DNA from: Camellia lanceoleosa
Taxonomy: Eukaryota; Streptophyta; Magnoliopsida; Ericales; Theaceae
DNA: 64,000 bases
Assembly: GCA_025200525.1 (NCBI GenBank)
Contig: CM045762.1
Coordinates: 129,011,679-129,075,678, forward strand
Direction of reading: 5' to 3'
Within the stretch, counting starts at the first letter, position 1. Each line of letters begins with the position of its first letter. This document shows positions 1 through 11,456 of the stretch, piece by piece. Below the pieces are notes generated by a model. That model saw only the letters and a program-made list of their open reading frames with translations, did no database searches and was not told where the DNA came from. Made by a program: the position numbers and the translations under genes.

Positions 1-139
1 TTGGTTTGGTTTGGTTTGGAATTTGTGTTTTAAGCTTTTAGCTGTTTTATGAGTCATTTTCAAATAAAAGAACTTGTTTATGTTATGCTATAATTATTCA
101 CTATTTGACAATGTTTTTAATAAATATATTTATTTGTAG

Positions 140-453
140 CGATAAATTTAAAACGGTATCCGAAAACACTCTGGTACCAATATGCGAAAAAAAGGGTACC
201 TTGTCCGGTACGGGATTAACAACTTTGGTCTCCATACCTTTTCCCTTTTCTTTCTCTTTTTTTTTTTTTTCTTTTTTTAATTTCTCCCTAAAGCAATTAA
301 ATTCCTAATAAACCTACACGCAGAAGACTAGTTTGCATCCAAGTTACCACTTGAGGCTAGTGAATCCACACTTGTACAAATTAATTTTGTGCAATTTCTT
401 TTTATTTTCACCTTATGTTTTGATTTTAGAAGCATAAAAAAGAACGTAAATAG
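140..453 (+). CDS. Possible last two exons of a plus-strand gene (unrecognised)
   Basis: A T-rich acceptor (ATTTGTAG, ends 139) precedes an open stretch at 140-227. After a possible but weak GT donor at 228-229, a second acceptor (GATTTTAG, ends 429) leads in phase into KHKKERK and a TAG stop at 451-453. The resulting tail would be lysine-rich. I do not recognise a family, and the rest of the gene would lie left of the window. The support is only splice-site fit, phase agreement and base composition less AT-rich than the surroundings, so this may be chance. The T-run at 245-275 would then be intronic. Confidence 0.22.
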
Positions 454-463
454 GGGTAGAGGC

Positions 464-610
464 ATGTGAGGCCAAAGGGCTTCAATAATGCAACAGCTGC
501 GGTTGAGACTCCGACACTGATTGAATTCAAGGATGAGAAGCAGTTCAACAAATGGTGTAACGGCTCAAACTGTGCCAAAAGCATTTGTCAAGTATGAGCC
601 ACAATACTGA
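464..610. other. Coding-like island of uncertain strand
   Basis: About 150 bp with clearly higher GC than its surroundings. On the plus strand one frame is open from about 457 to a TGA near 595 (containing ETPTLIEFKDEKQFNKW). On the minus strand another frame is open through the same bases (containing SISVGVSTAAVALLKPFGL). It could be a 3' UTR of the possible plus-strand exons, or a later exon of the minus-strand gene starting at 1636. I could not decide or assign a family. Confidence 0.2.
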
Positions 611-659
611 CCCAAATAGCAACCTGAGCCTGTAGCCACATTTTCTTATTAGAGATATA

Positions 660-1505
660 AATGTAATTTTCATTTGAAGTTTCAAGTATGTACCTAATTT
701 TTATACCTCCACTTTTTTCTTTTTCTTTTTTTAACAAAATCCATTCAATTTGTCACTTTAAATGTTTACTTATGCTAAAATCTTCTCTTATAAATTTTAT
801 ATTATTTCCCGACCTCTCTCGTGTCTTTTTCTATAACTCTCTTTTTGTGTATGTACCTTATATTGTTTCCCACTTTCTCTCTCATGTCTTTCTCCATACC
901 TCTCTTTTTGTGTATGTATGTGCATCTTGATATAATTTTGCTCTCATTTTTTATGAAGGCATTGATTTTTAAATCACGATGATCATCCTACAAAATTAAA
1001 TTAATAACAAAAAAAAAAAATAAGTCGACTAACTTGACCGTATCTCTAATTATAACTTTGGCATCACGCTGATTTTTAGTCCTACCACCAAATGAAAGAT
1101 TATGATTATTGCTAAGATTTGAAACTCAATGTCACCCCTTCTGAGCCAAAAACCTAGCTCCACCACTGCCCATATACAGCAGATGCTATCTCATTTACCA
1201 AATTTGAACTCAATTATAAGCCTATTTCACTGAAAATAACTTCAATGAACTAATCTACAATCACACAAGACATTGAATATAGCAGCAAACCTTCACGTAT
1301 CTAATATGGCGATAAAAATAAAAAGCAACGAACTCATTTCAAATTTTGCCTAAAACTGAGCAGACTCAGTCACACACAAATCGCAAGTAAACAAACAAAC
1401 AAACAAGGTTCACAAAATCAAATCAATCATTTGAAGCATATTGATTATGACAAGAAGAACCGTAAAATGAGCTAAGAATTAACAAAACAACAGCATATAT
1501 ACAGA
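660..1505. other. AT-rich stretch, no gene seen
   Basis: If the exon at 1511-1636 is real, this holds the first intron of that minus-strand gene. CT-rich low-complexity sequence runs over 780-930 and an A-run lies near 1010-1021. No further exon is convincing here. Confidence 0.5.
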
Positions 1506-1510
1506 CCTAC

Positions 1511-1636
1511 CTTTGTAGCGGAATCGGAAGCAGACAAGAGAGTGACTGATGGCCGGAACGGCGACGAAGACGGCGAAGAGGAGAGGCCGGCGGCGGCGAA
1601 TCGGTGGAGCTGAGCAGTGAGTCTTCTCCTCCACAT
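1511..1636 (-). CDS. First coding exon of a gene for a mitochondrion-targeted protein (partial)
   Basis: Reading leftwards from the ATG at 1634-1636, 42 codons run to a perfect splice donor (AAAG|GTAGGT, intron starts at 1510). The peptide starts MWRRRLTAQLHRFAAAGL and continues rich in Ser and Pro with Arg but almost no acidic residues. That is the composition of a plant mitochondrial presequence, with an amphipathic Arg/Leu/Ala helix followed by a Ser-rich stretch. The GC content of this exon is far above its flanks. Such presequences are often encoded on a separate first exon. The mature protein cannot be identified because no later exon is certain: they lie below 1505 or beyond the left edge. 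The longer open frame over 1479-1682 overlaps this exon in another frame and runs through the donor, so I do not prefer it. Confidence 0.55.
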
Positions 1637-1782
1637 GGTGTTTTTTTTTTTTTTTGGTTTTGTTTTCTTTGTTTCTCAACAAATGGCGTTTGGGGGAAGG
1701 GCTCGGAAGTAGGAGTCGCGATTTTGGAGCGAGCTGCGTCAGAATCGAACGTGTTTACTTTTTTTTAAATAAATTTGGGGGC

Positions 1783-2516
1783 TTGTTTAGGCCAAGTTTG
1801 GCGTGTATTAAAAAAAATTTAAAAAATTAAAAAATTATTTAAAAAGTTAAAAAAAAATTAATACTATTTATCAAAAGTCAATAATTACGATGGTACAACT
1901 CTCAATACTAATTTTTTCTTATAAATCAATTTTTATAATTTTTTATTACACATTTTTCATAAAAAGTTAAAAAGTTAACCCAAATACACTTATTTAAGAC
2001 ACTCCAAACAACCCCTAGTTTGTTTTTTAGGAAAAATTTTCTACAAATAAATTTTTAAAAGTAATTAAACTAAACAAATTTTTTCAAAAAAATTTTCAAA
2101 ATTTTGTTTAATTATCTACTGTCTAAAATCACTCTCTCTCTCATACATATTAAATCAATCACTTTTTTTAAAACTCTCTTTCCAAAAATATTTTCCAAAA
2201 CCATTTTTGAAAAAAGGCAAATCAAACAAATTTTCGTACTTTTTATCTCAAAAATTACTCTACAATCACAAACCAAACACACCCTGAGAGTTTCTGTTTT
2301 GGGAAGTGGGTTTGGATTATTTTAGTCCCAAAAAATAAATAGGTTTTTAAGTTTAATAAGATAAAATATCGCATTCAATCTATAATCATTACATTCTTTC
2401 TCTTACAAAAAAAATTTAAAAAGTCAAAAATCCTTTCTAAACTAAGCTTTTTAACTCCAGACTAAAATAATCTAAAAAAAAAAAAGGGGGCAAATAGGCA
2501 AGCCACTTCCCAAACC
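1783..2516. mobile_element. Cluster of two to three MITE-like TIR fragments
   Basis: Inverted termini are visible in series: GGGGCTTGTTTAG near 1786 against CTCCAAACAACCCC ending near 2017; TTTGTTTTTTAGG near 2018 against CAAACCAAACACACCCT near 2284; GGGAAGTGGGTTTGG near 2301 against CCACTTCCCAAACC near 2514. These TGTTTGG-type ends are typical of plant hAT and Harbinger MITEs. Target duplications are not clear, so boundaries are approximate. No coding sequence is seen. Confidence 0.45.
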
Positions 2517-2739
2517 AAGTCTCCATTTACTTGCCGATGGGATTGGATCGGATGGGCAGATTCAAAAAAAATTTAAATATTATATATTATATTAAAACAA
2601 TTAAATTATTAAAAATTTGTTAAAAATATTTATCAATAAATCTCATCTTATAAATAAGTACTTCAATTAATTTTAAATTTTTTCTATTGATCTGTTAAGT
2701 TATTAGTAGAGAATTTCTTTTCGTTTGGTCATATTTTTA

Positions 2740-3860
2740 ATTTTGATAGTATTTTAGTAGACGGTTATACTATTTTATTAATATGGTAGATATGATGCGA
2801 CATTCTAATATGACATATATTAATGTGACACTCCAACATAACAAATATGATGTAACACTCTAAAAAAATTAAAAAATCTTTAGTGTTCTTTTCTCAAATG
2901 TAACATGTGACACTTCAACATGGTAGGTATGATACGATAACTAAAAATTTCTTAGTGTATTTTTTTCAAATGTGAAAACTTAGCAGGTATAATATAATAC
3001 TGCAAAATAATTAAAAATTTCTTAGTATACTTTTTTCAAATGTGACAACGTAACGGGTATGATATAACATTCTAAGGGCATGTTTGATTGACAATATTAG
3101 AACATGGGATTGGGATTATTAATCCATAGACCCAATAATCTTATATTTATTTTGAAATTTTATTTTAGGATTATTAATCCAATGGATAAGTAATCCAACA
3201 AATTTGTAAGATTATTAGTAATGGGGTAGGGGTTAGATTATATATTCTGATCTGGGAAATAAAATAAAAAAAACTCTTTTACAATTGACTAAAAATTAAA
3301 ACACTTATTATTTTTATATAATTTTATATTTTAGAAGACTAAAAATAATTTTTTTTAATTTAAAAATATTTTTTGATATTTATTTTATCAAATTAGTTTA
3401 TATTTTTTAAAAAAAATTAAAAAACAAACCAAACATGGCCGTTGTATTTTGTATTTTTATTTTGCTTTTATTTATTTATTTATAATTTTTTTTCAAAACC
3501 ACGTATATGAAGAAATTTTGATAAAGTAAAGATTGTGAAGAAACATTAATGGAGGGTAAGATTGAAAAAGAAGATAAATATAGTTGTAATTCTACATGCA
3601 TATGTTTTCTTATTAAATACAAATCAAACAATGGATAAAGAGATAATTTATATTACTAATCTAATTAAATAGTGAATACCACAATAATTTGATGGGATTA
3701 TTAATACATTCATTATTAGTCTTGTGAATCAAACATAGTATAAAAAAAACTACAAACTGCTTATTGTATTATCCCACATGTGACACTCCAAAAAAATTAA
3801 AAACTCTTTAATGTAATTTTTCCAAATGTGATACTCTAATGTAGTGAGCAAATGAGTCAT
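2740..3860. repeat. Degenerate tandem repeat (unit about 90 bp), split by a MITE
   Basis: Loosely repeated units contain TTCTTAGTGTA, TTTTTTCAAATGTGACA and GGTATGATATAACA, seen from about 2790 to 3074 and again from about 3770 to 3845. The MITE at 3076-3740 interrupts the array. No gene is seen in this stretch. Confidence 0.5.
3076..3740. mobile_element. Harbinger/Tourist-type MITE, 665 bp
   Basis: The ends are inverted: GGGCATGTTTGATTGACAA on the left, and TTGTGAATCAAACATAGTA on the right, whose complement begins TACTATGTTTGATTCACAA. The trinucleotide TAA flanks both sides (3073-3075 and 3741-3743), the 3-bp target duplication expected of PIF/Harbinger elements. There is no coding capacity. 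It sits inside the tandem repeat at 2740-3860. Confidence 0.75.
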
Positions 3861-3906
3861 TACACATCCAAAAGGACTAAATGGATCACAAGAAAGAAAA
3901 AAAAAA

Positions 3907-5404
3907 TGCTGCTATTTGCACCCCATCAATTATTTTGGACCCACCATTTCTTTGGACCACCATTTATAAATTCTAAGGTTGCGTTTGGTAGAGCTTTCTA
4001 AATATGATTTGAGAGTATGAGTTGTATTTTGAGTTTGTGAGTTTTGGAATTATGATTTGAGTGTGAAAAATTTGTTTGGTAAAAGAGTTTTGAATTAGTG
4101 GGAAATTTTTGATGTGACATATAATATTTGATACAAAAACTTACAACTCATAATCAAACATACAACTCAAAATTCTATTAAAGCACATTAAAAAATTTAA
4201 AAATTTTGAAAAATATTTTTTTCGAATATATAAAAATTAACATATGTCAAAAAAAAATTACACTGATCCGAACAACCGGTGAAATGACCGGTTAGGCCAA
4301 AATTTGAAAAAAAAAAAATTTGCAGAGTTTTCTAAATGTTGTGGAAATGTGATTTGAGAATACTATCCAAACATCATATTGGAATATAGGATTAGAATCA
4401 TAGTTTGGAAATCGTTCCAAACATAGCCTAAAACTCTTAAAAAAAATTTCTCCCCCAAATAATACCAAACTTATCTTTGTAAAAACATTTCATCCATTCA
4501 ATTAAATACACACCCTCACACCCCAAAAAGCCTCTCTTCCAAAAATCCTAACAAAATTCATGAAGGTGATAACTATTTCATCTCCACATACTTGTTCATG
4601 ACCTGAGAAAATAAATGTAGGATTTTTTTGTTGTTGATTCAAAATTCCGCTTTTGTGAGTTTTGCGATCTCCAGGAGTTTGGATTGGTGCAGGCGAGTTT
4701 CTTTGAATTCTTTGACAATTTCAATTCTTGTTCCTTATCTTACCTGGGTTTTGTGATTTTAAAGTTTGGAAAAGGTTCATTAATAATGTTTGGTTATCTG
4801 TTCCCGAACAAATAATAAATGTTCAGTTACTTGTTCCCGAACAAATGAACAACATCCGGGTCTGTGTTTCCGAATTTTAGTCATGTGTTCGAGAGTTCAG
4901 ACACGAAAAAATGATAAACAATTTTAATTATTTTTGTCATTGTCTTTTCAAGGAACTCACCCTTACAATATCAATCTCCTCTGAGCTAAGAACACCATCA
5001 AATCTATAAACCTTTTCTGAGCTTTTTATTGTTGTACTCTTCTCGTCTCATGGAGTTGTAGTTGCCGAAAAAACTACCACTCATTGTCATTACCGAAGAA
5101 GTGTAGGTAATCAAATAGTTGTCACAATTACCGCCATAATATCACATCTAAAGGGTTTTCAAGGTTTTGAGGATAAGTAAGTTTTGAAAGGTGCAATTTG
5201 GGGAAGATGGATGGGTGGTGATAGAGGTGGGTGTTCTCATAAACCATAACTCATGATGTAGCAGGTGTGTAGGCTTAATTGTGAGATGGGATATTCCAAA
5301 ATTATTGATGTTCTTTTTAATAATTTCATTTGAGATTATTATTGTAATAAACAAAAAACTAAAATTGAGGGTCCAAAATAATTGACGGGGTGCTAATAGC
5401 AGCA
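3907..5404. mobile_element. TIR element of about 1.5 kb without transposase
   Basis: The left end TGCTGCTATTTGCACCCC followed by ATCAATTATTTTGGACCC recurs inverted at 5368-5404 with two or three mismatches, giving TIRs of about 36 bp. I could not settle the target duplication. The interior contains a nested MITE (3977-4428). From 4610 to 5300 it has less AT-rich sequence that looks transcribed-type (possible donor/acceptor pairs, a GTTCCCGAACAAAT repeat at 4801-4850) but no long open frame. A captured host fragment is possible but unproven. Confidence 0.55.
3977..4428. mobile_element. Nested Harbinger/Tourist-type MITE, 452 bp
   Basis: The left end GGTTGCGTTTGGTAGAG matches the inverted right end GGCTATGTTTGGAACGA. 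An exact TAA target duplication lies at 3974-3976 and 4429-4431. It is nested in the TIR element 3907-5404 and has no ORF of interest. Confidence 0.8.
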
Positions 5405-6912
5405 CTCTAGCAAAAAATATGAAATTATATAAGTCACAAGTCCATAATATGGGATTTATTGGTTAATCTCTCTTAAAATTATAAGAATTTCGCACTCTCA
5501 TAATGGTAATTCTAGATCCCTCTCTGCTATCATTGGATTTTGATCATTTCCATTCTATATATATAATGGCAAATTTACATTGCATATCTAATGACTATGA
5601 AACAGGGCTGTAAATTTATAATTAATTAAATTATAAAAGATCATTACACTCAATGTTAGATGATGGAATGGAATCTCTCAATTATAAATATGAAATAGAG
5701 AGGATCACAATCCCCTCTCATATGCTATCTGTCCAAACTTGGTAAATTGAAAAAAATCATTTGTTCGCTTAGTTAACAGGTATGAATTGGTTTGGCAGTT
5801 TACACATTATTGTTTGGAGCTTTTTTCAAACTATCTTTTAGTAATTCTTTATTATTTTGCACCAAATTTTTTATTATTATTTATTTAGTTAGTGGATATG
5901 AATTGGTTTGGCGGTTTATACATTATTATTTTAGACCTTTTTCCGAACTATCTTTCAATAATTCTGTACCATTTTGCGCCAATTTTTTTATTATTTATTT
6001 TTTATAATAAAAATACAATCTCAACTTTTTTTATAATACAATCTCAACTTTCATATTTCATAAAAAGCAAAAATATAATTATTAAATAAAATGTATTTTT
6101 TAACACAATGCATAAAAAGATAATTTCATTTTCTTAGGAGTTGTTGAATCGGGTTGGGTTGGATGACCTCCCATCCATCAGCCGTCCTAATTTAGGCAGA
6201 TTAAAAAAAAATGTATCTACATTTGTCCATTCAGACCATTAAAACCATTCATTTTGTGACAGATTGATTTTGACATATCAGATAAATGTTTACTCAACCC
6301 TACTATTTAGACACCACACTTTTTATCTATAGTGGATTTTGGAATTAGTTTTAGCAATGTAGGGGAATGGCATTTTTAGATATATTTTTTTGGAAGATGG
6401 AAAAAGCTAGTTTATTGGCTTATTGACTTATTAGCTTATTTAAGTCATATCATCTCTATTTTTTACACATTTTTTCATAATTAGCCAATAAGTCAAAAGA
6501 AAAGTCACTTTCCAAAATATAGAATATATTTACACACCACGTTTTTTATCTTATGCTGTGTTTAGCTGGGGATTTGGAAAAAGAAAGGAAAATACGTGTG
6601 AAAAAATTAGGTAAAATGTAGGTATATTTTATTCACATTTCACCTAACATAGCGTTAGTAGGGTTTTGGAATTAGTTTTTGCAATTTTTTTACCTTTTAC
6701 GAGATTTTAAAAAAAAATGTTAATGTAGGGGAATGACTTTTTTTCAGATATATAGAAAAATGTGAATGGATGATATCATATTTTATTTTTATTGAATTTC
6801 CAATTTATTCTTTTAAATGTGTAAAATCTTATACATTCGTGAGGGGTAATTTGGTATTTTGAAACTAATATAAAGATTCCTTTTTTTTTTGTGTGTATGT
6901 GTGTAGTGTAAT
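5405..6912. other. Gene-free AT-rich DNA with MITE fragments
   Basis: Two adjacent copies of a short repeat (GAATTGGTTTGGC...TTACACATTATT) lie at 5780-5890 and 5895-6000. A further diverged copy of the same repeat group is at 6130-6300. A partial element with ends TGCTGTGTTTAGCTGGGG and CCTAACATAGCG lies near 6553-6655. The short open frames here (at most 71 codons) are not credible genes. Confidence 0.5.
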
Positions 6913-7325
6913 TAGGGTTGCAAATGAGTCGAGTCAAGCCGAGTTTTGCTAAGTTCAAGCTTGGCTCGTTTGCTTATCGAGCTTGTTTATTGAGTTCGAG
7001 TTCAGCTCGATAAGTAATTGGGTTCAAACTCAGCTCGGCTCGGCTCGGCTCGGTAATATTAATGAAACTCGAACTCAGCTGAGCTTAGCTCGGCTCGATA
7101 AGATTTTTTTAATATTATTTATATTATTTAAATAAAAAAATATTTTTAATATTATTTAATATATAAATAATATATTTATTATATAATTTAAATAAAGATA
7201 AACAAATTAAACTTAACGCGCCGACCTTATTCGAGCTCGAGTTTAGCTCGTTTACTAAACGAGCCGAGCCGAGTCCTTAACGAGCTGAGTTTGTTCATAA
7301 ATAGCTCGGTTTATTTGCAACCCTA
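6913..7325. mobile_element. hAT-type MITE, 413 bp
   Basis: Both ends read TAGGGTTGCAAAT inward (right end inverted). The flanks AGTGTAAT (6905-6912) and AGTGTAAC (7326-7333) form an 8-bp target duplication with one mismatch, as expected of hAT elements. Subterminal DNA is packed with GCTCGGCTCG-type motifs, such as the GCTCGGCTCGGCTCGGCTCG run at 7033-7052, while the middle is nearly pure AT. It encodes nothing. Confidence 0.8.
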
Positions 7326-7790
7326 AGTGTAACTCAAACACATTTTGATTTTTTGACTTTTTTTAACCAAAAAAATAACATCCCAAACAACGCCTTATGC
7401 CATTTGTATTGTTTAGTTATTAATTTTTGAACAAAAATCAATTATTCATGAGAGTAGTTTTACAATTTCAAACAGATATAAAGAAATTTTTTTTTTTTTT
7501 TTGGTGATGCATGTAAAATATGTTTTGATTTTTTGACTTTTTTTTAACAAAAAAACTAATATTCCAAACAAGGCCTTATGTTATTAGTGTCGTTTAGTTA
7601 TCAATTTTTTAACAAAAATTAAATATTCAAATATTAATTTTTTAACAAAAATTAGTTGTTCAAATATCAATTACCAACAATTCAATTTTGTTCGGAAGTA
7701 TCTAAACAATTGATTTTTGTTTAAAAGTTAATATCCAAATTCTTAAAAACATGTGAATTGATATTTTTTGAGACGTGCAAATAAACCTCT
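7326..7790. other. Gene-free stretch, MITE debris
   Basis: Two related half-copies (TTTGATTTTTTGACTTTTTTTAAC followed by TCCCAAACAACGCCTTATG at 7345 and a similar pair at 7523) suggest old MITE fragments. An imperfect short tandem of TTTTTTAACAAAAATTA units runs over 7590-7680. Confidence 0.4.
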
Positions 7791-8205
7791 GGATAAATTA
7801 CACCTTGCCCTCTTTATATTTGACCACTTTCTCACCTTGGCCTTTTAAGCTTATTTTTTTTCCACTTTGGCCCTTTATGTTTCAAGTTTTCCCAATTTAC
7901 TCTTAAAGCTAACTTCTATTTAAAATAAGACAGAAAATGTCATAATAACTGTCACATAATATAAAAAGTATTATTATATTGGGATTTAAATTTGTATCAA
8001 AAATGTGATTTATATATATAATAAAATATTTTTATGCCACGTGATTGTCAATGTGTTATTTTTTGTCTAATTTGTAGCAAAAATTAACTTTACGAGTAAA
8101 CTGAAAAAAACTTGAAACATGAAAAGTTAAAATGGGAAAAAATAAATTTTAAGGATCAAAATGGGAAAGTGACTAAACTTAAAAAGGACAAAGTATAATT
8201 TATCC
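7791..8205. mobile_element. Mutator-type long-TIR MITE, 415 bp
   Basis: The element starts GGATAAATTACACCTTGCCC. Its right end, read inverted, is GGATAAATTATACTTTGTCC, and similarity continues inward for about 130 bp. Flanks ATAAACCTCT (7781-7790) and ATAAATCTCT (8206-8215) are a 10-bp target duplication with one mismatch. Long TIRs with a 9-11 bp duplication are the mark of Mutator-like elements. The terminus G-G-R-TAAATTACA is shared with elements at 20312, 36687, 43743 and 57159. Confidence 0.75.
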
Positions 8206-8235
8206 ATAAATCTCTCAACAAACATTTATTATACT

Positions 8236-8490
8236 ACTCCTGGGGGCTAGCGCCGTTGGTTTGGGTGGAGCCTCAAGGTGCTGCTAATGGGTTTGACTCC
8301 CTTTTGCTACGCAAGTCTTGACTTAAATAAGGCTTGTATTGAGGGATCGATGCAAGTTCCTAAGTTATAGTCTCTCATCCGGAACGGATAACAAGACATC
8401 TTGGTGATCTTGACACGGATGCTGTCTTGAATCTAAGGGAGGATATGCAGATCTCCCTATAACAAAAAAATAAAAAATAAAAAATAATAA
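8236..8490 (+). mobile_element. SINE retrotransposon
   Basis: A tRNA-like head has a box A resembling TAGCGCCGTTGG near 8248 and a box B resembling GGGTTTGACTCCC near 8288-8300. A unique body of about 150 bp follows, and then an A-rich tail (AAAAAAATAAAAAATAAAA). This is the standard layout of a plant SINE. The target duplication is not clear. Confidence 0.65.
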
Positions 8491-8499
8491 TTGATTACA

Positions 8500-9321
8500 C
8501 TTATTACAAAAGGTAAATTACATCGATATGCTTGAGGTTTAACGATATTACAGAGATTTCTTTTAAGGTTTCTAAAATGACACTAATATCCCTTTTTCTT
8601 TTGGAGATCATGGAAATGAGAGATGCTCGCAAATCGGGGCGGGTCGAGTGACATTTCATCCGCCATTCATCTAAACTTAACCAGATTGGAAAAAAATCAA
8701 TCCACATCTGTCCGTTTAGTTAGCGGATGCAAATTGAGCGATCATGCAGGTAAGTAGGCGAATGCGAATTGGTTTAGCAATTTGAGCTTTACTGTTTTAA
8801 GCATTTTTTTTTGAACTATTATCTAGTAATTATTTATTATTTTGTGTCCAAAATTTGTTATTGTTCATTTTTTTATAATAAAATAAAGACTCAACTTTTA
8901 TGTTTTATAAATAGAAAATATAATGGACAATGATAGAGACCACTAAAAGTGGTGCTGTAAAGCAATTACTAATGATGTGGCATTCACTTTTTTTATAAAA
9001 AAAAAACAGACACAACAACACTGTGGCAGTGGGTGGGACCCACTGCCACATCATTAGTGGTGACACTAATTAGTGCTCTCACTCATTTTCCAAATATAAT
9101 TACTGAATAAAAGGTTCTTTTTTTAATACACAAAGTATAAAAGCACAACTTCACTTTCTTAAGAGTGTTAGTAGATTGAGTTGGGTCGGGTGGCCTCTCA
9201 TTCATCCATTCGACCGAACTTAGGTGAATTGAAAAATATATATTCGCATTCGTCCGTTCAAATCATTAAAATTCTGTGATGGACTGGTTCAAGCTATTCA
9301 ATTTTGGAGGATCATGTGAAT
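8500..9321. other. Gene-free stretch with hAT-related fragments and a foldback repeat
   Basis: Diverged copies of the subterminal sequence of the hAT element at 9322 (CATCCGCCATTCATC, AATCAATCCACATC) lie at 8630-8800 and 9160-9300. At about 8933-9084 an inverted pair (ACTAATGATGTGGCA and TGCCACATCATTAGT) forms a foldback of about 150 bp, probably a MITE. Confidence 0.5.
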
Positions 9322-9536
9322 TAGGGGTGGGCGTGAGTCGGTTGCGGCCATGAAACTTTCAATCTGCCATCCGTCCGCCAGATTGGCGGATTGGAGAAAA
9401 TCAATCCACATCCGTCCGCCAATCCGGCTGATGTGGATTGAGCGGATTGGCAGTTTGGCGGATGGATGCGAATTGGGTTAGCGGTTTGAAATTTTATAAA
9501 TTTTCAATATAGTTCAACTTGTGCACTTCTTCAAAA

Positions 9537-9570
<34 letters not shown>

Positions 9571-10479
9571 TATTACAGTCAATGATTTAAAAAAGTATTA
9601 CAATTACTGCATTCATCATCCAAAGAAAGAAAGTTTGAAACTTTAGAATATCACAATCACTGCATGCCTCATCCACATATTACAATCACAGCATGTTTCA
9701 TCCATATAAAATATTATAATCTGTGGTTCTTAAAATATAAAAACAATTCAAATCACCAAAACCATGAACAGAGCAATAGTAGAGATTGTATGTTTCTGTA
9801 TTATTATATTTATATATGTTTTTGAAAACAAAAACCAACCAGCATATTGTCACGACCCAAACCCGCCCCTGTAGGTTTAGCGACGTAACCGGCCAGTAAT
9901 CCGTGGATTACCTACGGCCTCCAAACAGATTAACAATTAATAAGGGGCTGCGGAAGCAATAATGTAAAATAAACAAGGCCCTATGAGCTGTGATGACATA
10001 CATGGGACAGAAAATTTAAAACTTATTTATATATAACATGCTAGTCACGTACACCAATATTTACAAGATATATACATAAGTATGCCCCCAAAATTCGACT
10101 TTACAAGTCACAAACATCAGACTCGACTAGCATGAACCGGAACAGCCACTGCGTTAAGCTATGACCGGAACCTCCTCGGGAGGCACAAATTTGGTGACAA
10201 AAAGAGTATCGCAGTTCTCAACTCGCCTCGCTTGTGACGGCTCACCTACATATATATAGTAAACTGTGAGCGAAAGCCCAGTGAATAATAAACAGAGTAA
10301 AGGGGTTAATGAATGATGTCCACTACAGAATTACAACAAAGTACAGTCTTATCAGAAACAGGGTCTTATGCATAATTAGACGTCAAATCAGAATTAGATT
10401 CAGATTCATGTTCATATTCATAATCACATTCAAACTTTGCATAAGGTCATATGTGGTACACCCATTAGCTATCAAATCA

Positions 10480-10611
10480 GGCAGGTCCTAAGACCACAAC
10501 AGGCAGGTCCGTAGACCACAACAGGCAGGTCCAAAGACCACAACAGGCAGGTCCGTAGACCACAACAGGCAGGTCCAAAGACCACAACTGGCAGGTCCAA
10601 AGACCACAACA
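10480..10611. repeat. 22-bp tandem array in the 3' LTR
   Basis: Six units of GGCAGGTCCAAAGACCACAA plus CA, varying mainly at CCTAAG/CCGTAG/CCAAAG. The matching region of the other LTR (about 17765-17890) keeps the AGACCACAA cores but its GGCAGG linkers are scrambled. Confidence 0.85.
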
Positions 10612-11135
10612 GGGTTGGTACCAACGACCCCAAGGGTCCATATCTTGCGCGCAAATAGCCATGGTATTGTTACCCCCAGGCAAGGGCCATAGGCCACGGT
10701 ATTGTTACCCCCGGGCGAGGGCCATCCGGACTAAGGGTGCCACAAATACTTTTCAGAAAAACTAGACATTCATTCATTCATTTCCAACATATCATAGCTC
10801 TTCAAGGAATCAATTATTTCGTATCATAGTATACTGAAAATACATAATATTGAACATAACTTTACAAAGTTATTACTCACAGTGGGCGTTGATACAAGTA
10901 GACGAAGTCAAGAGGGTCAAACGGGTTGCGGCACGTGACCTACAATACATATCACGGATACACACTTTGAAATACGCGTCCCAAATGCACAAAACTCACA
11001 CTACTGATTCTAAGTGTGTATCTAACCCCTTACCCTCAATATGGAGTCCTAATCATGGCCTAGGAATGCCTAGGATGGAATGTGGATGCAAAAATGCCTT
11101 AGAAAATATTTTACAAAAGTTGCTGAAAACAAGGG

Positions 11136-11456
11136 TCTCGCTCGAGCGAGCCTTCCTTCGCTCGAGCGAGCTCCCAAAATCAAAGGGTTCGCTCGAGCGA
11201 ACATTCCCTCGCTCGAGCGGTCTGATGAAACAGTAAAAGTACTAGATGTTGATTTTTTCCGCTCGATGCTCGCTCGAGCGAGCTTCCAAAATCAAAGTCT
11301 TCGCTCGAGCGAGGACTCCTTCGCTCGAGCGGTCTGATGAAAATGCAAAAGTACTGGATACTGCAATTCTACGCGCGATGGTCGCTCGATTCTTCGCTCG
11401 AGCGAGATTGCAAAATAAGAGGGCTCGCTCGAGCGAGGAATCCTTCGCTCGAGCGA
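11136..11456. repeat. Array of CGCTCGAGCG palindromes in the 3' LTR
   Basis: Ten near-copies of a 12-14 bp palindrome centred on CTCGAG (for example CTCGCTCGAGCGAG and TTCGCTCGAGCGAA), mostly in closely spaced pairs with gaps of 6-20 bp. They are strikingly GC-rich against AT-rich surroundings. The partner array in the 5' LTR is 18420-18750. Confidence 0.88.

Noticed and set aside
8246..8300. tRNA gene (A and B boxes) at the head of the SINE at 8236
   Set aside because: No cloverleaf can be closed and an A-rich tail follows. These are internal Pol III promoter boxes of a SINE. The same holds at 34141 and 36700.
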